64,000 nt of DNA. Origin: Mortierella sp. BCC40632 (taxonomy: Eukaryota > Mortierellomycota > Mortierellomycetes > Mortierellales > Mortierellaceae). The DNA lies in the NCBI GenBank assembly GCA_011634665.1, contig WAEK01000004.1:276001-340000 (forward strand), read 5' to 3'. The stretch's first letter is position 1. The number at the start of each line of letters is the position of its first letter. The notes below the pieces were generated by a model. It was not told the origin of the DNA. It made no database searches and worked only from the letters and a program-made list of their open reading frames with translations. Of the stretch, positions 54,912-64,000 are shown in pieces. The translations under genes were made by a program, and so were the position numbers.

Positions 54912-55520
54912 GTTGCAAAATAGTATTTGGAACAAGCACAAAAGGGAAATGGCTCGCACCGCTTGGCCGGCACGGTTGTTAAACCGGATTGGGAAAGGGG
55001 ATAAGGGGGACAATCCAACCAATGCACATCAACCGATCTCCTTGAAGAAGAGGGAAAGAAAGGAGCAAAGTGATTCAAAAGATCTGTGAACGAACAATAT
55101 CTAGCTGCAGGGTCTCGCCTGTGGGGCGAATTAACAGGCGGACCTGCTCTAGAAGGTAAGTGTTCAAACTAACGGATCGATGTAACAAAGTGGAGTGAAC
55201 AGGGGAAGGAACGAGGACAACTGGGAAACTGGGGTGAACAGGACAGGGAACTAAGACGTGAGTTTCTAACTGCTGTTTATTCGAGGGAGGGAAGAGGGAA
55301 TAAATACTACGGAGATGACTATCAGGCTAGCTATTTTCTGTGGTATGTCAGGTCAGACAGGGGGGCATTCCTTGTTCGCTGTGGACCTGACAACATATCC
55401 CAAGCATCTCAAAGACGCGACAAGCAAGTGTACTCTTTGACAATCGAGAAGAAGGAGGGAAAAAAAGAACTGACTTTATAAAATGCTGTAGGGGGGTGCC
55501 TTTTATATACCCCCCTGGAA
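54912..55520. repeat. Right terminal repeat of element Y, interrupted
   Basis: Direct relative of 50512-50832; split at 55180 by a solo LTR. It ends 'CTTTTATATACCCCCCTGGA' and runs on with 'CTACACTACAG', which pairs with the left end of element X. Confidence 0.75.
55181..55442. mobile_element. Solo LTR, second family (262 bp) with 5-bp duplication ATCGA
   Basis: Starts TGTAACAAAGTGG and ends ACTCTTTGACA. ATCGA lies at 55176-55180 and 55443-55447. Element X (50758-50762) keeps the uninterrupted 'ACGGATCGAGAAGAAGG'. Unrelated in sequence to the 252-bp LTR family. Confidence 0.88.
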
Positions 55521-55554
55521 GATCCTCCTAGTGCATTTACTACACTACAGTGTG

Positions 55555-55666
55555 TAGTGTGTGTGTGTGTGGGTGGGTGGAAGGAAAAGAGAGAGAAAGT
55601 GAAAGAAAGTGAAGGAGAGAAGGAAGTGAAAGAGAGAAAGTGAAAGAGAGAAAGAGAGAGAGAGAA

Positions 55667-55698
<32 letters not shown>

Positions 55699-55735
55699 GA
55701 GATAGATAGAGTGTGTGTAGTGTGTGTGAGAAAAC
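55555..55735. repeat. GT and GA microsatellite
   Basis: (GT)n then GAAA/GAGA-rich simple sequence. Minus-strand Ser/Leu-rich frames across it are not genes. Confidence 0.85.
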
Positions 55736-55754
55736 AACAGGTCTCAGAACACCA

Positions 55755-56095
55755 CATCGACATCTCTGAACTCTACGCCCTCGGACCCGCATTCTAACAT
55801 CCCTGAACTCTTCGCCCTCGCTTCTGACCCGCACATACATCTCTGAACTCTATGCCCTCTGACCTGCATACTAACATCCCTGAACTCTACGTCCTCTGAC
55901 CTGCATACTTACATCCCTGAGCTCTAAGCCCTCTGACCCGCATACTTACATCTCTGGGCCACTCTACCACGTCTCTGACCTCTCCTACCTCTGTCTCTTA
56001 AAAGCGCATCGACATCTCTGAACTTTAGCCTTGTCTCTGACCTCCATATTGCCGTCCCTGAACATCGAATATACGTTTCTGGACTACGCACCTGT
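55755..56095. repeat. Degenerate minisatellite of about 30-37 bp units
   Basis: Repeats of 'ACATCTCTGAACTCTACGCC' and 'CTCTGACCCGCATACTTA' (about eight to ten variable units). No gene. Confidence 0.7.
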
Positions 56096-56449
56096 GTACT
56101 ACTAGTACTGGATGATCAACAACTCTAAAAAAATTACACTCAGCAACGCTTTCAGAACAGAGCAGAGTCGTTGCTGCCTTTTTTCTTTGCAGGGCGAGCA
56201 ACAACTAGCTCTCTCGCGCAAGAGAAAAAAAAAATAAATTTAAGTAAACTTTTGGTTTTTGGGACGATAGCCCAGCCATATCGTCCCAACTTTTTTTCCC
56301 ATATTTTTGTATCAAACTGGATACGGACACTGCGTGAGCCCCTCCTAAAGTGTACATCTAGAGGGTACTCTCTGGGACGAGGGGACGAGGGGAGAAAGGG
56401 GACAAATGTAAGAGTAACCAACGGAGCTACAGGTCGTCATCGTCATGGT

Positions 56450-58200
56450 TTATTCCAAAGGGTTGTTGATATCAAAAAAGCTTTCGTTGGTGGGTCTCGC
56501 TACGTCCGACTTCTCAGGGACGGCCGTGGCATTCAGACGTTGCTTGAACAGGTTAGACACTCCCTCAATGTAGAACCGTAACTCTGGGTCCATGGTCCTC
56601 CTTGAGAGATAAAAGGCGTCCCGCGCGCCTTTAGGCGGAACTAGTCCTTCGCAACCTGTAATTTTGGTTATCCCCGCGATCATGTTGCCAATAACCTCAA
56701 CTGTTACAGGCAAACTATGGTTGCTGTCTAAATGGCCAACAACGTCTTGCTGATCAACTTCATCGCTACAGTTAAAGTTTTGCAAGGACATCTCCGAAAA
56801 GGTCTCTTCCTCTAAAAAAGTGGTCGGAATATCCGGCCTTGCAGTTTCCTTGATCTCCCGACCCCTCTGTCTGCTTGTTACAGCAATCATGTGCTCGAAA
56901 TACGTCTTCTCTTATTCGCAAGGCGATGGTGCTCCATGCTCCTCTCGCGGAGCATTCGTTCTTTTTCTGATGTTGGTGTGATACGAATGAGCTTACCTCG
57001 AGCTCGAGGAGACGCCTCGACATAGGAAAACATAGTAATAATAGAGGGGTAGCGAGAGGGAAGTCAGGGTCGGTGAGAAAAAGACATACCCGGACACTCG
57101 GTCCAGGGACGTTGAGTCTTTTATTCTGCTTCCTGTCACGAGGGAAGCTAGGTCTAATGTACCGTAGGTACTATGAGGTGCACGTGCCCCAAGGCACTAC
57201 TCCTCTGATATGAACCTCCCCGATCCCAAGTCGAATAGTTGGCATAGACTTGATCACTGCGCGTATTTTTTCAGGAAGAGCTGGGGTTTTAGCGGGCCAA
57301 TTTTTCAATGTGCTTGTTTTCACAACTCCATGCAATGGGATAGGACTCCATGCTTGTCCATTACTAATAGCCTTGTCGTTCGTCAATGTTCTGACAATAG
57401 ATGTTTCGCGGCAGAACATTTCCAAGAATACTCTTTTGAACACACTGATTACTCCGGCATCCAAGGGCTGTGTCACGGATATGGAGTTGACTGGAAGCCT
57501 CACAACCTCGAGGTATTTCCAGGGTGCCTTAGTGTCAGGGTTGCTGTACTCAGCGTGAATGTGTTGCGGTGCAGACTCCAAGAGAAGGAGGGTCGGTTCT
57601 GTTAACTGGCTGTCAAAGCTCTCCAGTCACTCGGAGAATAACTCACTTGCCATCAACCCCGTAGCTGACCTCTCCGCATTGAGCTCAAATGACTCTTTGC
57701 CAATTCTACTTGCGATAGTTTTTCCTAATAGGCATCGAGTAAGGTATCGATGCCCAAAGAAGGAAATCCCATTAAGATTCTTCTTCATAATCGACCCTCC
57801 GTCCTCCTTGAGATGAATGGGCTGATGCTTCTCGGAAAATGAGTTCGATCCATTTATTCAAATGTATTTTTTTTTCATTCATGGACCCTCGATAACAACT
57901 CGAAATCATAATCGCATCCTCAACTCCATGTGGGGTAGGCTTTCTTTTCTTTTCTTTCCTTTTTTTTATTTTTTTTTTCCTGCACATCCCAAAAGGGTAT
58001 CGCAGACCCGAGAGGGGCTCCTTTCACCGAGAAGTTGGATCCTCTCAAACATCTCTAATCGATTACTCAGAATCAACCTAAAGTTCCCATATCCATGCTT
58101 CACTTCTGCTTCGCTCTGGTTCTCTATGCGTCGGCATGCTTTCTTGAACGTGAATCTGATGCCTTGGCTTGGCACTATCTACTGTAATCATTAATAGAAG
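56450..58200 (-). pseudogene. pogo/Tigger-type (Tc1/mariner) transposase remnant, split by solo LTR
   Basis: Minus-strand reading shows the DDE_1 (CENP-B/Tigger) catalytic region: 'ELFSEW' in the second-last block (about 57650-57620), 'LLLLESAPQHIHAEYS' where family members have L-x-D-N-A-P-S-H, then 'VVRLPVNSISVTQPLDAGVI' and 'SVFKRVFLEM' (57500-57420; consensus LPPNTTSxxQPLDxGVI). The second catalytic Asp is therefore Glu here, a likely inactivating or unusual change. 'PALPEKIRAVIKSMPT' leads to the LTR at 56977-57237; beyond it the frame continues 'SEKERMLRERSMEHHRLANK'. A further open segment (56890-56450, 'FLEEETFSEMSLQNFNCSDE') may be the C-terminal part. Upstream frames (57600-58175) are broken. 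Confidence 0.7.
56977..57237. mobile_element. Solo LTR (261 bp) with 5-bp target duplication GTTGG
   Basis: Same family as 53753-54004 (shared 'GTGAGAAAAAGACAT' and 'CCAGGGACGTTG'). Starts TGTGATACGAATG; ends CAAGTCGAATA, so the usual CA is TA. GTTGG at 56972-56976 and 57238-57242. Confidence 0.87.
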
Positions 58201-59958
58201 ACCTATGTGGGCCGGCTTCAGGTACCTGTAGTGACTAAAAAAAAAACACACACACACACACACACACCCCGCGGAAAAAGGTCTACCCAATTTCCAGCTG
58301 ACACTGCTAAAAAGTTCCTCAGTGATCAAGCCGTGCAAATGGTCTTTGACAGTAACATCCTTGACTCATGAACAAGCATAGGGTCTTATTGTTTACGGCA
58401 CTCCTGTCAAAGATATTGACCACAGCATGGACACCGGAGCCAGAGTGAGAATGATACCATCCCCACCAATCCCACAACCACTCCGTCTATACCTTAGATA
58501 GTCAAGTAGCTAAGTCTTGATCCTGTTCATCGTCTGTGGCCAGTGCGATAGGGCGGCACAAAGCCAGGCTATCAGAAGAAAATATGGAAGTGGAAAACAA
58601 CGATCATCGAGAGCACCAGCCAACACAGATTCAGTCACCTCCAAGCTACCCCAAAACAATCATACTAGAGTCTCCTCCTACTCTGTCCATTGACTCGAAT
58701 GATCCTATCTCGGAAGAGAACCAGAGGTTTTTTTGCATATCAGCCATCAACAGCCATCTTACAACGACGCCTCAAATACTCCACCACCCTGAACTGGCTC
58801 TGCTCTCATGATGCTATCAAAGGCAAGAATCCCCTAGACATCATCCTTAAGGAAGGAAACGAAATCTTTTGCGACATCGACATCCACGATTCTCAAACGA
58901 GAGAACAGACAATAATACTCTTGCAAACGCACTAGTGTGGTGTAGCGTGGGAGACTAAGACCGGTTTATGGCAATTTGCAATTGCCACCGTGGCAACAAA
59001 GGCAAGTGACAAGCAGCTGTCCAGCATCTGATCAACCTGAGATCAAGGTTCAAGGCTGAGTGGGAAAAAAGACAAGCTGGTGGTCAATGCACAGACCGCG
59101 AGGAGATCCAGCAAAAGCACCTGCTCATGGTAGTGAAATACAGCCTTTCAAAGGCCACTGTATAAAGACACGAAGTCATCTCTTACTTTTAGCCATCTTG
59201 GCTACAGTCTTTCTTATCCCCCCTCACCGCAGCAAACAAATCAAGGCTGTCGTGGCCCTCATGAGGCAATGCACACAAGCGTAAGCGCAATGTCTCATCT
59301 TCTCAAGATAATCACTTGACCCAATGAAAATGAAACGATGCCAAGTACAGAGCGCTGGAAAGAGTGGCTCGACAATCAGCAATGAGAGATAAGAAGAAAG
59401 AGAAAGAAACTCTGCCTCATTCTTTGCACACTCATACAGATCCATATACTTATTCATCCATTCTAGCATCCACTCTAGCAGGACAGACAAAAAAAGGATT
59501 TGAAAAAAAGGATGATTCGATAAAAGTAGGATTTAAAAAAGGACAGTTTAAAAAAGGATAGTTTAAAAAAAGGATAGTTTGGTTGGAGGTGAAATCTGAA
59601 TACAAGCTCTTGGTCCTACTTGTCACTGCTATGCAAAATAGAGCCATTGCGCAACGAACAGTTTTAATCCGAGGAATATGTGTTCAAAAAGTCTTTTTCT
59701 CACCCTCTTTCTCTATCAGCTCATGATTATGTCAGTTTGAAGACTATGTACTGCACACATGGACCCCCTGATGCCTGAAGAAAAAAGAAGCAGTCAGCGC
59801 TGATTCATGTCAAAAAGCGTGTGGGGGAAGTTGGCAGCAGCAGAACGGAAGTATGAAAAGAATCACGCATTGTATATGTTTAGGTCAGAGAGTCCATCAG
59901 GTACAGCTGAGCAGACAAAATAGTTTTTTTTACGACACTTCGTCTTTTATTTTTCTAG
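58201..59958. other. Uncharacterised stretch upstream of the Fanzor fragment
   Basis: A CA microsatellite lies at 58248-58268. Frames at 58536-58935 ('EENMEVENNDHREHQPTQIQ'; 'NPLDIILKEGNEIFCDIDIH') and 59344-59560 ('KYRALERVARQSAMRDKKKE') are on the same strand as the Fanzor fragment and may be remnants of its N-terminal exons, but I cannot place the RuvC-I motif in them. Repeats of 'GTTTAAAAAAGGATA' occur at 59525-59580. Confidence 0.4.
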
Positions 59959-60584
59959 AGGTATCCCCATCAGATGGATGGTGCGATAGTTGCCAACGGC
60001 ACCATATCGCCCAGTCCTGGGGTAGCTATCAACATCCAGCTCAGTGTCGCAGGAATGTTCCATCATTCATTCCAGCGATGCTGGCCGGGTCGAGCGGGAC
60101 AGGAGTAGGAAGCCGAATTGGAGGACATGCTAGGCGGGGAGGAGGAAAAATGAGAGAGTATCATATGCAGTATGGAGTGGTTGGACTTACAGTCGAGTTC
60201 AGAACGAGCCAGACGTGCGCAGAGTGCTTTGGACAACTGAGGAAGGGACGGTCGCGTCTTATTATTGATGGCAAGGAGAAGATGGTTCAAGTGGATGGAA
60301 CAATGGAGTGTACCAACAGCCAGTGCGGGTCAGTCCAGTGGGGACATATGATCAAGTCCCGGGATGTGAACGCGGCTGTTTGTATTGCGATAACAGGAGA
60401 TTCGAATCTACTCTCATCAGAGCGGAGAACGTTAGAGCCATTTGTCAGGACCGTGCGTCCCACCAAGCATACTTGTTCATATTCACAGGAGAAAATTCAA
60501 TATTCCACGCCTCCAACATCTGTTAGAGATGCAATGGAGACTCCCTGCGGTACGCAGGGCAGACTAGACCAGTCCCTGATCTGA
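59959..60584 (+). pseudogene. Fanzor (eukaryotic TnpB/IS605 OrfB-like) C-terminal part
   Basis: Fanzors are RNA-guided nucleases related to TnpB, found in many eukaryotic transposons. After a pyrimidine-rich acceptor (TTTTTCTAG, 59958) the frame reads 'FIPAMLAGSSGTGVGSRIGG' then 'HARRGGGKMREYHMQYGVVG', the stretch that in fungal relatives reads FIGxxGTGVGSRxKGH...GGKW. The zinc ribbon follows: 'FRTSQTCAECFGQL' (first C pair near 60215-60229) and 'MECTNSQCGSVQWG' (second pair near 60309-60327). The RuvC-III motif is 'SRDVNAAVCIAIT' (Asp codon 60363). The stop is at 60582-60584. RuvC-I and a convincing RuvC-II are not found upstream, so the gene is truncated or decayed, or has unrecognised exons. 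A remnant of an Ulp1-MULE lies 40 bp downstream on the same strand. Confidence 0.85.
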
Positions 60585-60619
60585 CTGAGAGAATTGAACT
60601 CGAGTCTTTCCAGGTCACT

Positions 60620-61290
60620 TCCACGCGTCGTAAGCCGAAATAAGAAGGAGACTACCCCAGACACTTTCATGGCCAACGTCTCAAACCTGTTCTCTGAAAA
60701 AAAAATCCGTCCATAGTCAGAAGGAGAGGCGAGCTAAGAAGAGGTGACACGCAGAAACTACAGGCCTTGGAAAGAAGCTCCCAGGTCTCTCGAGTAACGA
60801 CCCGCTTGTCCATGAAAGGGTTCTAAGTCAAATGGAAGAGATTCAGGAATCTCTGTATCCGGAAAGCGAAGCAGCTGTGCAAAGCGATGGAGATATCTCT
60901 ACCGTCGCTGACCCGAAAAGGGTGAAATCCAAAGGACGACCAAGAGCTGTTCAAATTAAGAGTAGTAGTGAGAAAAGTGGGTGGAGACGATGACAAAATT
61001 GGCGATGCTGAAATGTAGTAAATGCTGACTACTCGCTTAGAAAGATTCTCCTTTCTAGGCAGAAAATACTCTGGGTAAAAAAATAAATAAATGAAAAGGT
61101 ACTCTGGGTCCCTCTCCACTTTTCTTTTTCTTTTTTCTTTGGTTTGATAGGTAGATCAAGAGCCACACGACATGGGACGGGTTCGCGTCGATAGATAAAA
61201 ACCCCAACGGGACCAATAAATGGAGACCTGCCAGGCTGTATGTCAGAATAAGCCTCTCACACATGTGTGAGAATAAGTTTTTTCTTTGTA
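60620..61290 (+). mobile_element. Remnant of a second Ulp1-MULE (gene tail plus terminal repeat)
   Basis: 60640-60990 matches the C-terminal coding region of the 9.37 kb element (34400-34760; 'GLGKKLPGLSSNDPLVHERV', 'VKSKGRPRAVQIK' in translation), with stops. 61090-61290 is a degraded terminal repeat with LINE-type tail ('AAAAACCCCAACGGGACCAA') and 'GAATAAGCCTCTCACACATG' palindromes. Confidence 0.78.
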
Positions 61291-61464
61291 GTCTTTGATG
61301 TTACCTTGCTGGAGTGTTGCGTGTGCACCGAGCTTCACGCTGTTAATGGCGAGCCAGAGGAAACTATCCGCTGTGCTATCTCTTGAGAATTGTGCTGCCA
61401 GAAGCCTGTAGATCACCACAAAGTCCTCCAAACGCTGTACAGGACCATAGAGTCCAAGTAGCAT
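61291..61464 (-). mobile_element. LINE ORF fragment (degenerate)
   Basis: Minus strand reads 'LYGPVQRLEDFVVIYRLLAA' and 'SFLWLAINSVKLGAHATLQQ', matching the LINE segment at 52190-51960. No complete domain. Confidence 0.65.
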
Positions 61465-61972
61465 TCAGCCAATTCTTCCTCCTCCCACACAGAATGCTAT
61501 GGATACGCAGATAAAAGTATGCAGACGAATAAAATCTCCATCGAGGCCTAAAAAAAGAAAAAAGAAAAAAAAAACCGTGCTGTCAAAAAGAATAAAAAGT
61601 TCTTTGCGCTTGGACTTTGAGCTGCTCGAATGAAATGGGCCATCTTCTTGGAGGAGGGCCTTGATTTTTTTGTATCCGTCTGGTAGAGGTTCTCTACCTT
61701 TGCACACATACCTCTGCACACACCTCTGCACACACTTTTGCATACTACAATACCTCCTATAGAGCTATAACCATCTGGCAAAGAGCCTGAACAAGCTCCC
61801 CCTCCCCAGTTGTACAGGTCGACAGAGTCGAGTGTCCCTTACCCATTCTATCACTAGTCCTAAATGCTCTGGACAAGAAACACCTTTCACATATAGCAAC
61901 GCCTCAATGACCCATATTAGATTTGACATCATCATCGCCCTCTCTCCAACATCTCGCTCCGCCCATCATCTG
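61465..61972. other. Repeat-derived region with LINE tail
   Basis: 'GACGAATAAAATCTCCATCG' then AGGCCTAAAAAAAG near 61528-61560 is another LINE 3' end. 'CTCTGCACACACCTCTGCAC' repeats occur at 61700-61735. No gene seen. Confidence 0.5.
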
Positions 61973-62400
61973 GATAAAGCTAAACCTCAGGAGTCCCGAA
62001 CATTGGTTATAGTTCGGAACTGTCATTTTGCCTCTTGAAATTCGGGACCCACAGCTGCTTATAGTTCGGGATTGTAATCTTCGGGTGCAATCCATATCTT
62101 ACTTGTTCTTGATAAATCAAAAGAGAAGACTACGAAGCCATTAATCAAAAGGTTTAAGAGCGAAAGATGATAAGGTAGGGGGTTGAACGGATGCACGCTC
62201 ATCAACATTTTTCTCAAGCACTCCTGCCTCGCCTAATAGAGTCGGCCTTTTGGTAAGGGTCTTCTCGTTAAGGCATAGTTTGTCAGCTTAAGCAGTTGTG
62301 GATCCAGAATTTTAAGCAGCTGTGGGTCCTGAATTTTAAGAGGCAAGATGGCAGTTCCGAACGATAGCCAACACTCGAGACTTCCGAAGTTTAACTTTCT
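61973..62400. mobile_element. Foldback/MITE with inverted ends of about 90 bp
   Basis: AAAGCTAAACCTCAGGAGTC...GTTCGGAACTGTCATTTTGCC at the left pairs in reverse with 62295-62400 (reverse reads AAAGTTAAACTTCGGAAGTC...GTTCGGAACTGCCATCTTGCC). Centre of about 230 bp has no ORF. Target duplication not resolved. Confidence 0.7.
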
Positions 62401-62837
62401 CCCTGCCGCCTCGATAGCAATAGCCTCAACGTCTTGATATCAGCGCTGACATCTTTTCTACATGGAAGAGCGTGTCGCACATCCCCTGCTATTGTCATAA
62501 ACAGCATCCTGTTGTACTCATTAAGCCTTTTGTTTGGTAGCCATATCATTTCTGGGTCGTCTCCTACCTTTTCTCTTCTTTCCTTTGGTAGATGGCCTGA
62601 AATGTAGTTGTCGCGACACCGCTGATCCGTGACCGGCTAGGTTGGGCATATTTTCACGGTCAGAGTTACCTAGCCTAGCCACAGTCTTTTTTTTTATCCC
62701 CTCACTCCCAGCTTTGAAGTTGATTTGCTAATTAGTTGAATTCAATTGGTCAAAGGACCGCCACAGTCTTTTCTCTCCTGTTCTACATTTATTCCTTTTT
62801 GTCCATTCAGTCCGTCTTCACAAGCACACAATTCATC
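62401..62837. other. PPIL2 upstream region with LINE UTR relic
   Basis: 62530-62605 resembles the LINE 3' UTR ('GGTAGCCATATCATTTCTGG'). The part nearest 62838 should contain the PPIL2 promoter and a short leader. No gene. Confidence 0.5.
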
Positions 62838-64000
62838 ATGGGAAAGGGAACAGGTATGGATGCCATCCAGAATCATAGCTGGCCCGTTTGAGTATATACT
62901 CAAAATGTTCTTGATTCTGACCGATTCGTTCTCCTGGACATGAACTAGATAAGATGTATATTACCCACTCTGAGTGGAGTAATGAGTTCTCCGAAGGAGG
63001 CATGTCCTTTGGTGGAGTAAGCAAAAAGAAATCGCAAATCTTTCGCCGCCTTCCTTTTGATTGCTGCTCGCTCTCGCTTCAGCCATTCGAACATCCCGTT
63101 TGCACCGAGGATGGCATCATATTTGATCTTGTGTAAGTCAACCAGTTTGTTGGAGTATTTACAAGGAGCTTTCTTCTCCAAAGGGTGCGATCTGATCTGA
63201 ACTCTGTCTTGTCTTCTCTACACTTGTAGGAACATTGTACCATATTTGAAGAAATACAAAACCAACCCTGCAACAGGCGAAAAACTGGATGCCAAGTCCT
63301 TGATCAAACTCAACTTCTTTAAAAACGCCAATGGTATGCACCTGGACTCTGAATCTGAGACGATGGTATTCACATATGACAGGATCTGGTACTCACTATG
63401 GCGCTAAACACCTATTTACATGGAAGGCGAGTATCACTGTCCGATCACGCTGCGTGTCTTCAACGAGAATACGCACATAGTAGCTATCAAGACGTCTGGA
63501 AATGTTTTTGCCTATGATGCTGTTGAAAGGCTTAATATTAAGGCTAAGTTCTGGAAGGACCTTATGACGGATGAAAGCTTCGCACGGAAAGACATCATTA
63601 CAATCCAGGTACAAGAACTTGACAGAGTACTACATCGTACCCAAACTGGATTTACAGCGCGGGGAAGCATGCATACTCTAATACCATCTGTGCTTGGCTC
63701 ATCGATCGCCGCTGTAGGATCCTCATAATCTCCAGAACAGGAATCTCGCAAGCTTTCACTATATTAAGCACGATCTTGCGGCTGTAGATGAGGGTAAAGT
63801 ATTAATTGTCTTGATCTGTTTTTGCTGGCATATAGAGCATGCTTAGATATTTACCTCATTATTCATCATGAACTAGAGGAGGAGAAGAAGAAGCGGGACC
63901 CACTGAATAATATCAACCAACTTGGATCCACGGCCAAAGTTCTATCACAGTTGAAAGCTAGTAGTCTCGAAAAATCTGCGTCGAAAAAGAGTCAAGAGGA
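62838..64000 (+). CDS. PPIL2: PPIL2/Cyp60 U-box cyclophilin, 5' part (runs off window)
   Basis: Exons 62838-62853, 62949-63132, 63230-63333, 63427-63608, 63718-63793 and 63877 to the window end join in frame. PPIL2 is a nuclear spliceosome-associated protein with an N-terminal U-box (E3 ligase fold) and a C-terminal cyclophilin domain. The start 'MGKGTDKMYITHSEWSNEF' is nearly invariant in the family. The U-box region reads 'FDCCSLSLQPFEHPVCTEDG' then 'IIFDLVNIVPYLKKYKTNP', 'EKLDAKSLIKLNFFKNANG' and 'EYHCPITLRVFNENTHIVAI'. 'DPHNLQNRNLASFHYIKHDL' and 'DPLNNINQLGSTAKVLSQLK' follow. Exon 4 uses an AAG acceptor. The cyclophilin domain would lie beyond 64000. Nothing suggests damage. Confidence 0.94.

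Larger units (their letters stand above)
53355..55520 (-). mobile_element. Element Y: degraded element with accessory ORF and X-type terminal repeat
   Basis: The right terminal repeat (54912-55180 plus 55448-55520) matches element X. It encloses on the minus strand the paralogue of the Ulp1-MULE accessory ORF. The left end is not found. Nested inside are a solo LTR, an hAT MITE, and another LTR in the terminal repeat itself. Confidence 0.65.

Noticed and set aside
55540..55840. Minus-strand Ser/Leu/Phe-rich frames of 65-143 residues
   Set aside because: Translation of GA and GT microsatellites.

Overview
The window is nuclear DNA of an intron-rich fungus. Genes have many short GT-AG introns with phased exons. 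Products include a mitochondrial biotin carboxylase, the mRNA-export factor Rae1, a Crh-type cell-wall transglycosylase, ARMH3 and the spliceosomal cyclophilin PPIL2. Moderate GC, dense short introns and a heavy transposon load with long A/T homopolymers suggest an early-diverging (Mucoromycota/Mortierellomycotina-like) fungus. That placement is inference.

Positions 1-24967 are a compact host block: TLC-domain membrane protein (+), methylcrotonyl-CoA carboxylase alpha subunit (+, 8 exons), RAE1/GLE2 (-, 7 exons), two tandem arrestin-fold genes (+, same intron phases), a GPI-type Crh/GH16 enzyme (-, 4 exons), a possible 85-residue membrane protein (-), and ARMH3 (+, 13 exons). The host sequence resumes at 62838 with PPIL2 (+, cut by the window end).

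Between them lies about 38 kb of nested mobile DNA. From 24973 to 46845 is a giant palindrome: two arms of about 5.9 kb around a loop of about 0.57 kb, each arm with a tRNA-Lys(CUU) gene and LINE 3' ends. The left arm alone is opened by a 9.37 kb Mutator-like element (25902-35271) with 305-bp inverted repeats. It encodes a Ulp1-type protease domain, a FAR1-type zinc finger, an MULE transposase core and a SWIM finger, plus an opposite-strand accessory gene. The right arm keeps the empty site. From 46900 to 55520 are two degraded elements (called X and Y here) sharing another terminal repeat. They are hit by three hAT-type MITEs with perfect 8-bp target duplications, solo LTRs with perfect 5-bp duplications, TA-flanked Stowaway-like MITEs and a LINE tail. 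From 56450 to 62400 are a pogo/Tigger transposase relic split by a solo LTR, the C-terminal half of a Fanzor (eukaryotic TnpB-like) gene, a remnant of a second Ulp1-MULE, and a foldback element.

The host genes are unrelated housekeeping functions and form no operon. The mobile region is a layered record in which undamaged paralogues within the same window serve as empty sites for later insertions. The strongest candidates for little-described biology are the Ulp1-bearing fungal MULE with its recurrent accessory ORF, the Fanzor remnant, and the palindrome carrying paired tRNA genes.
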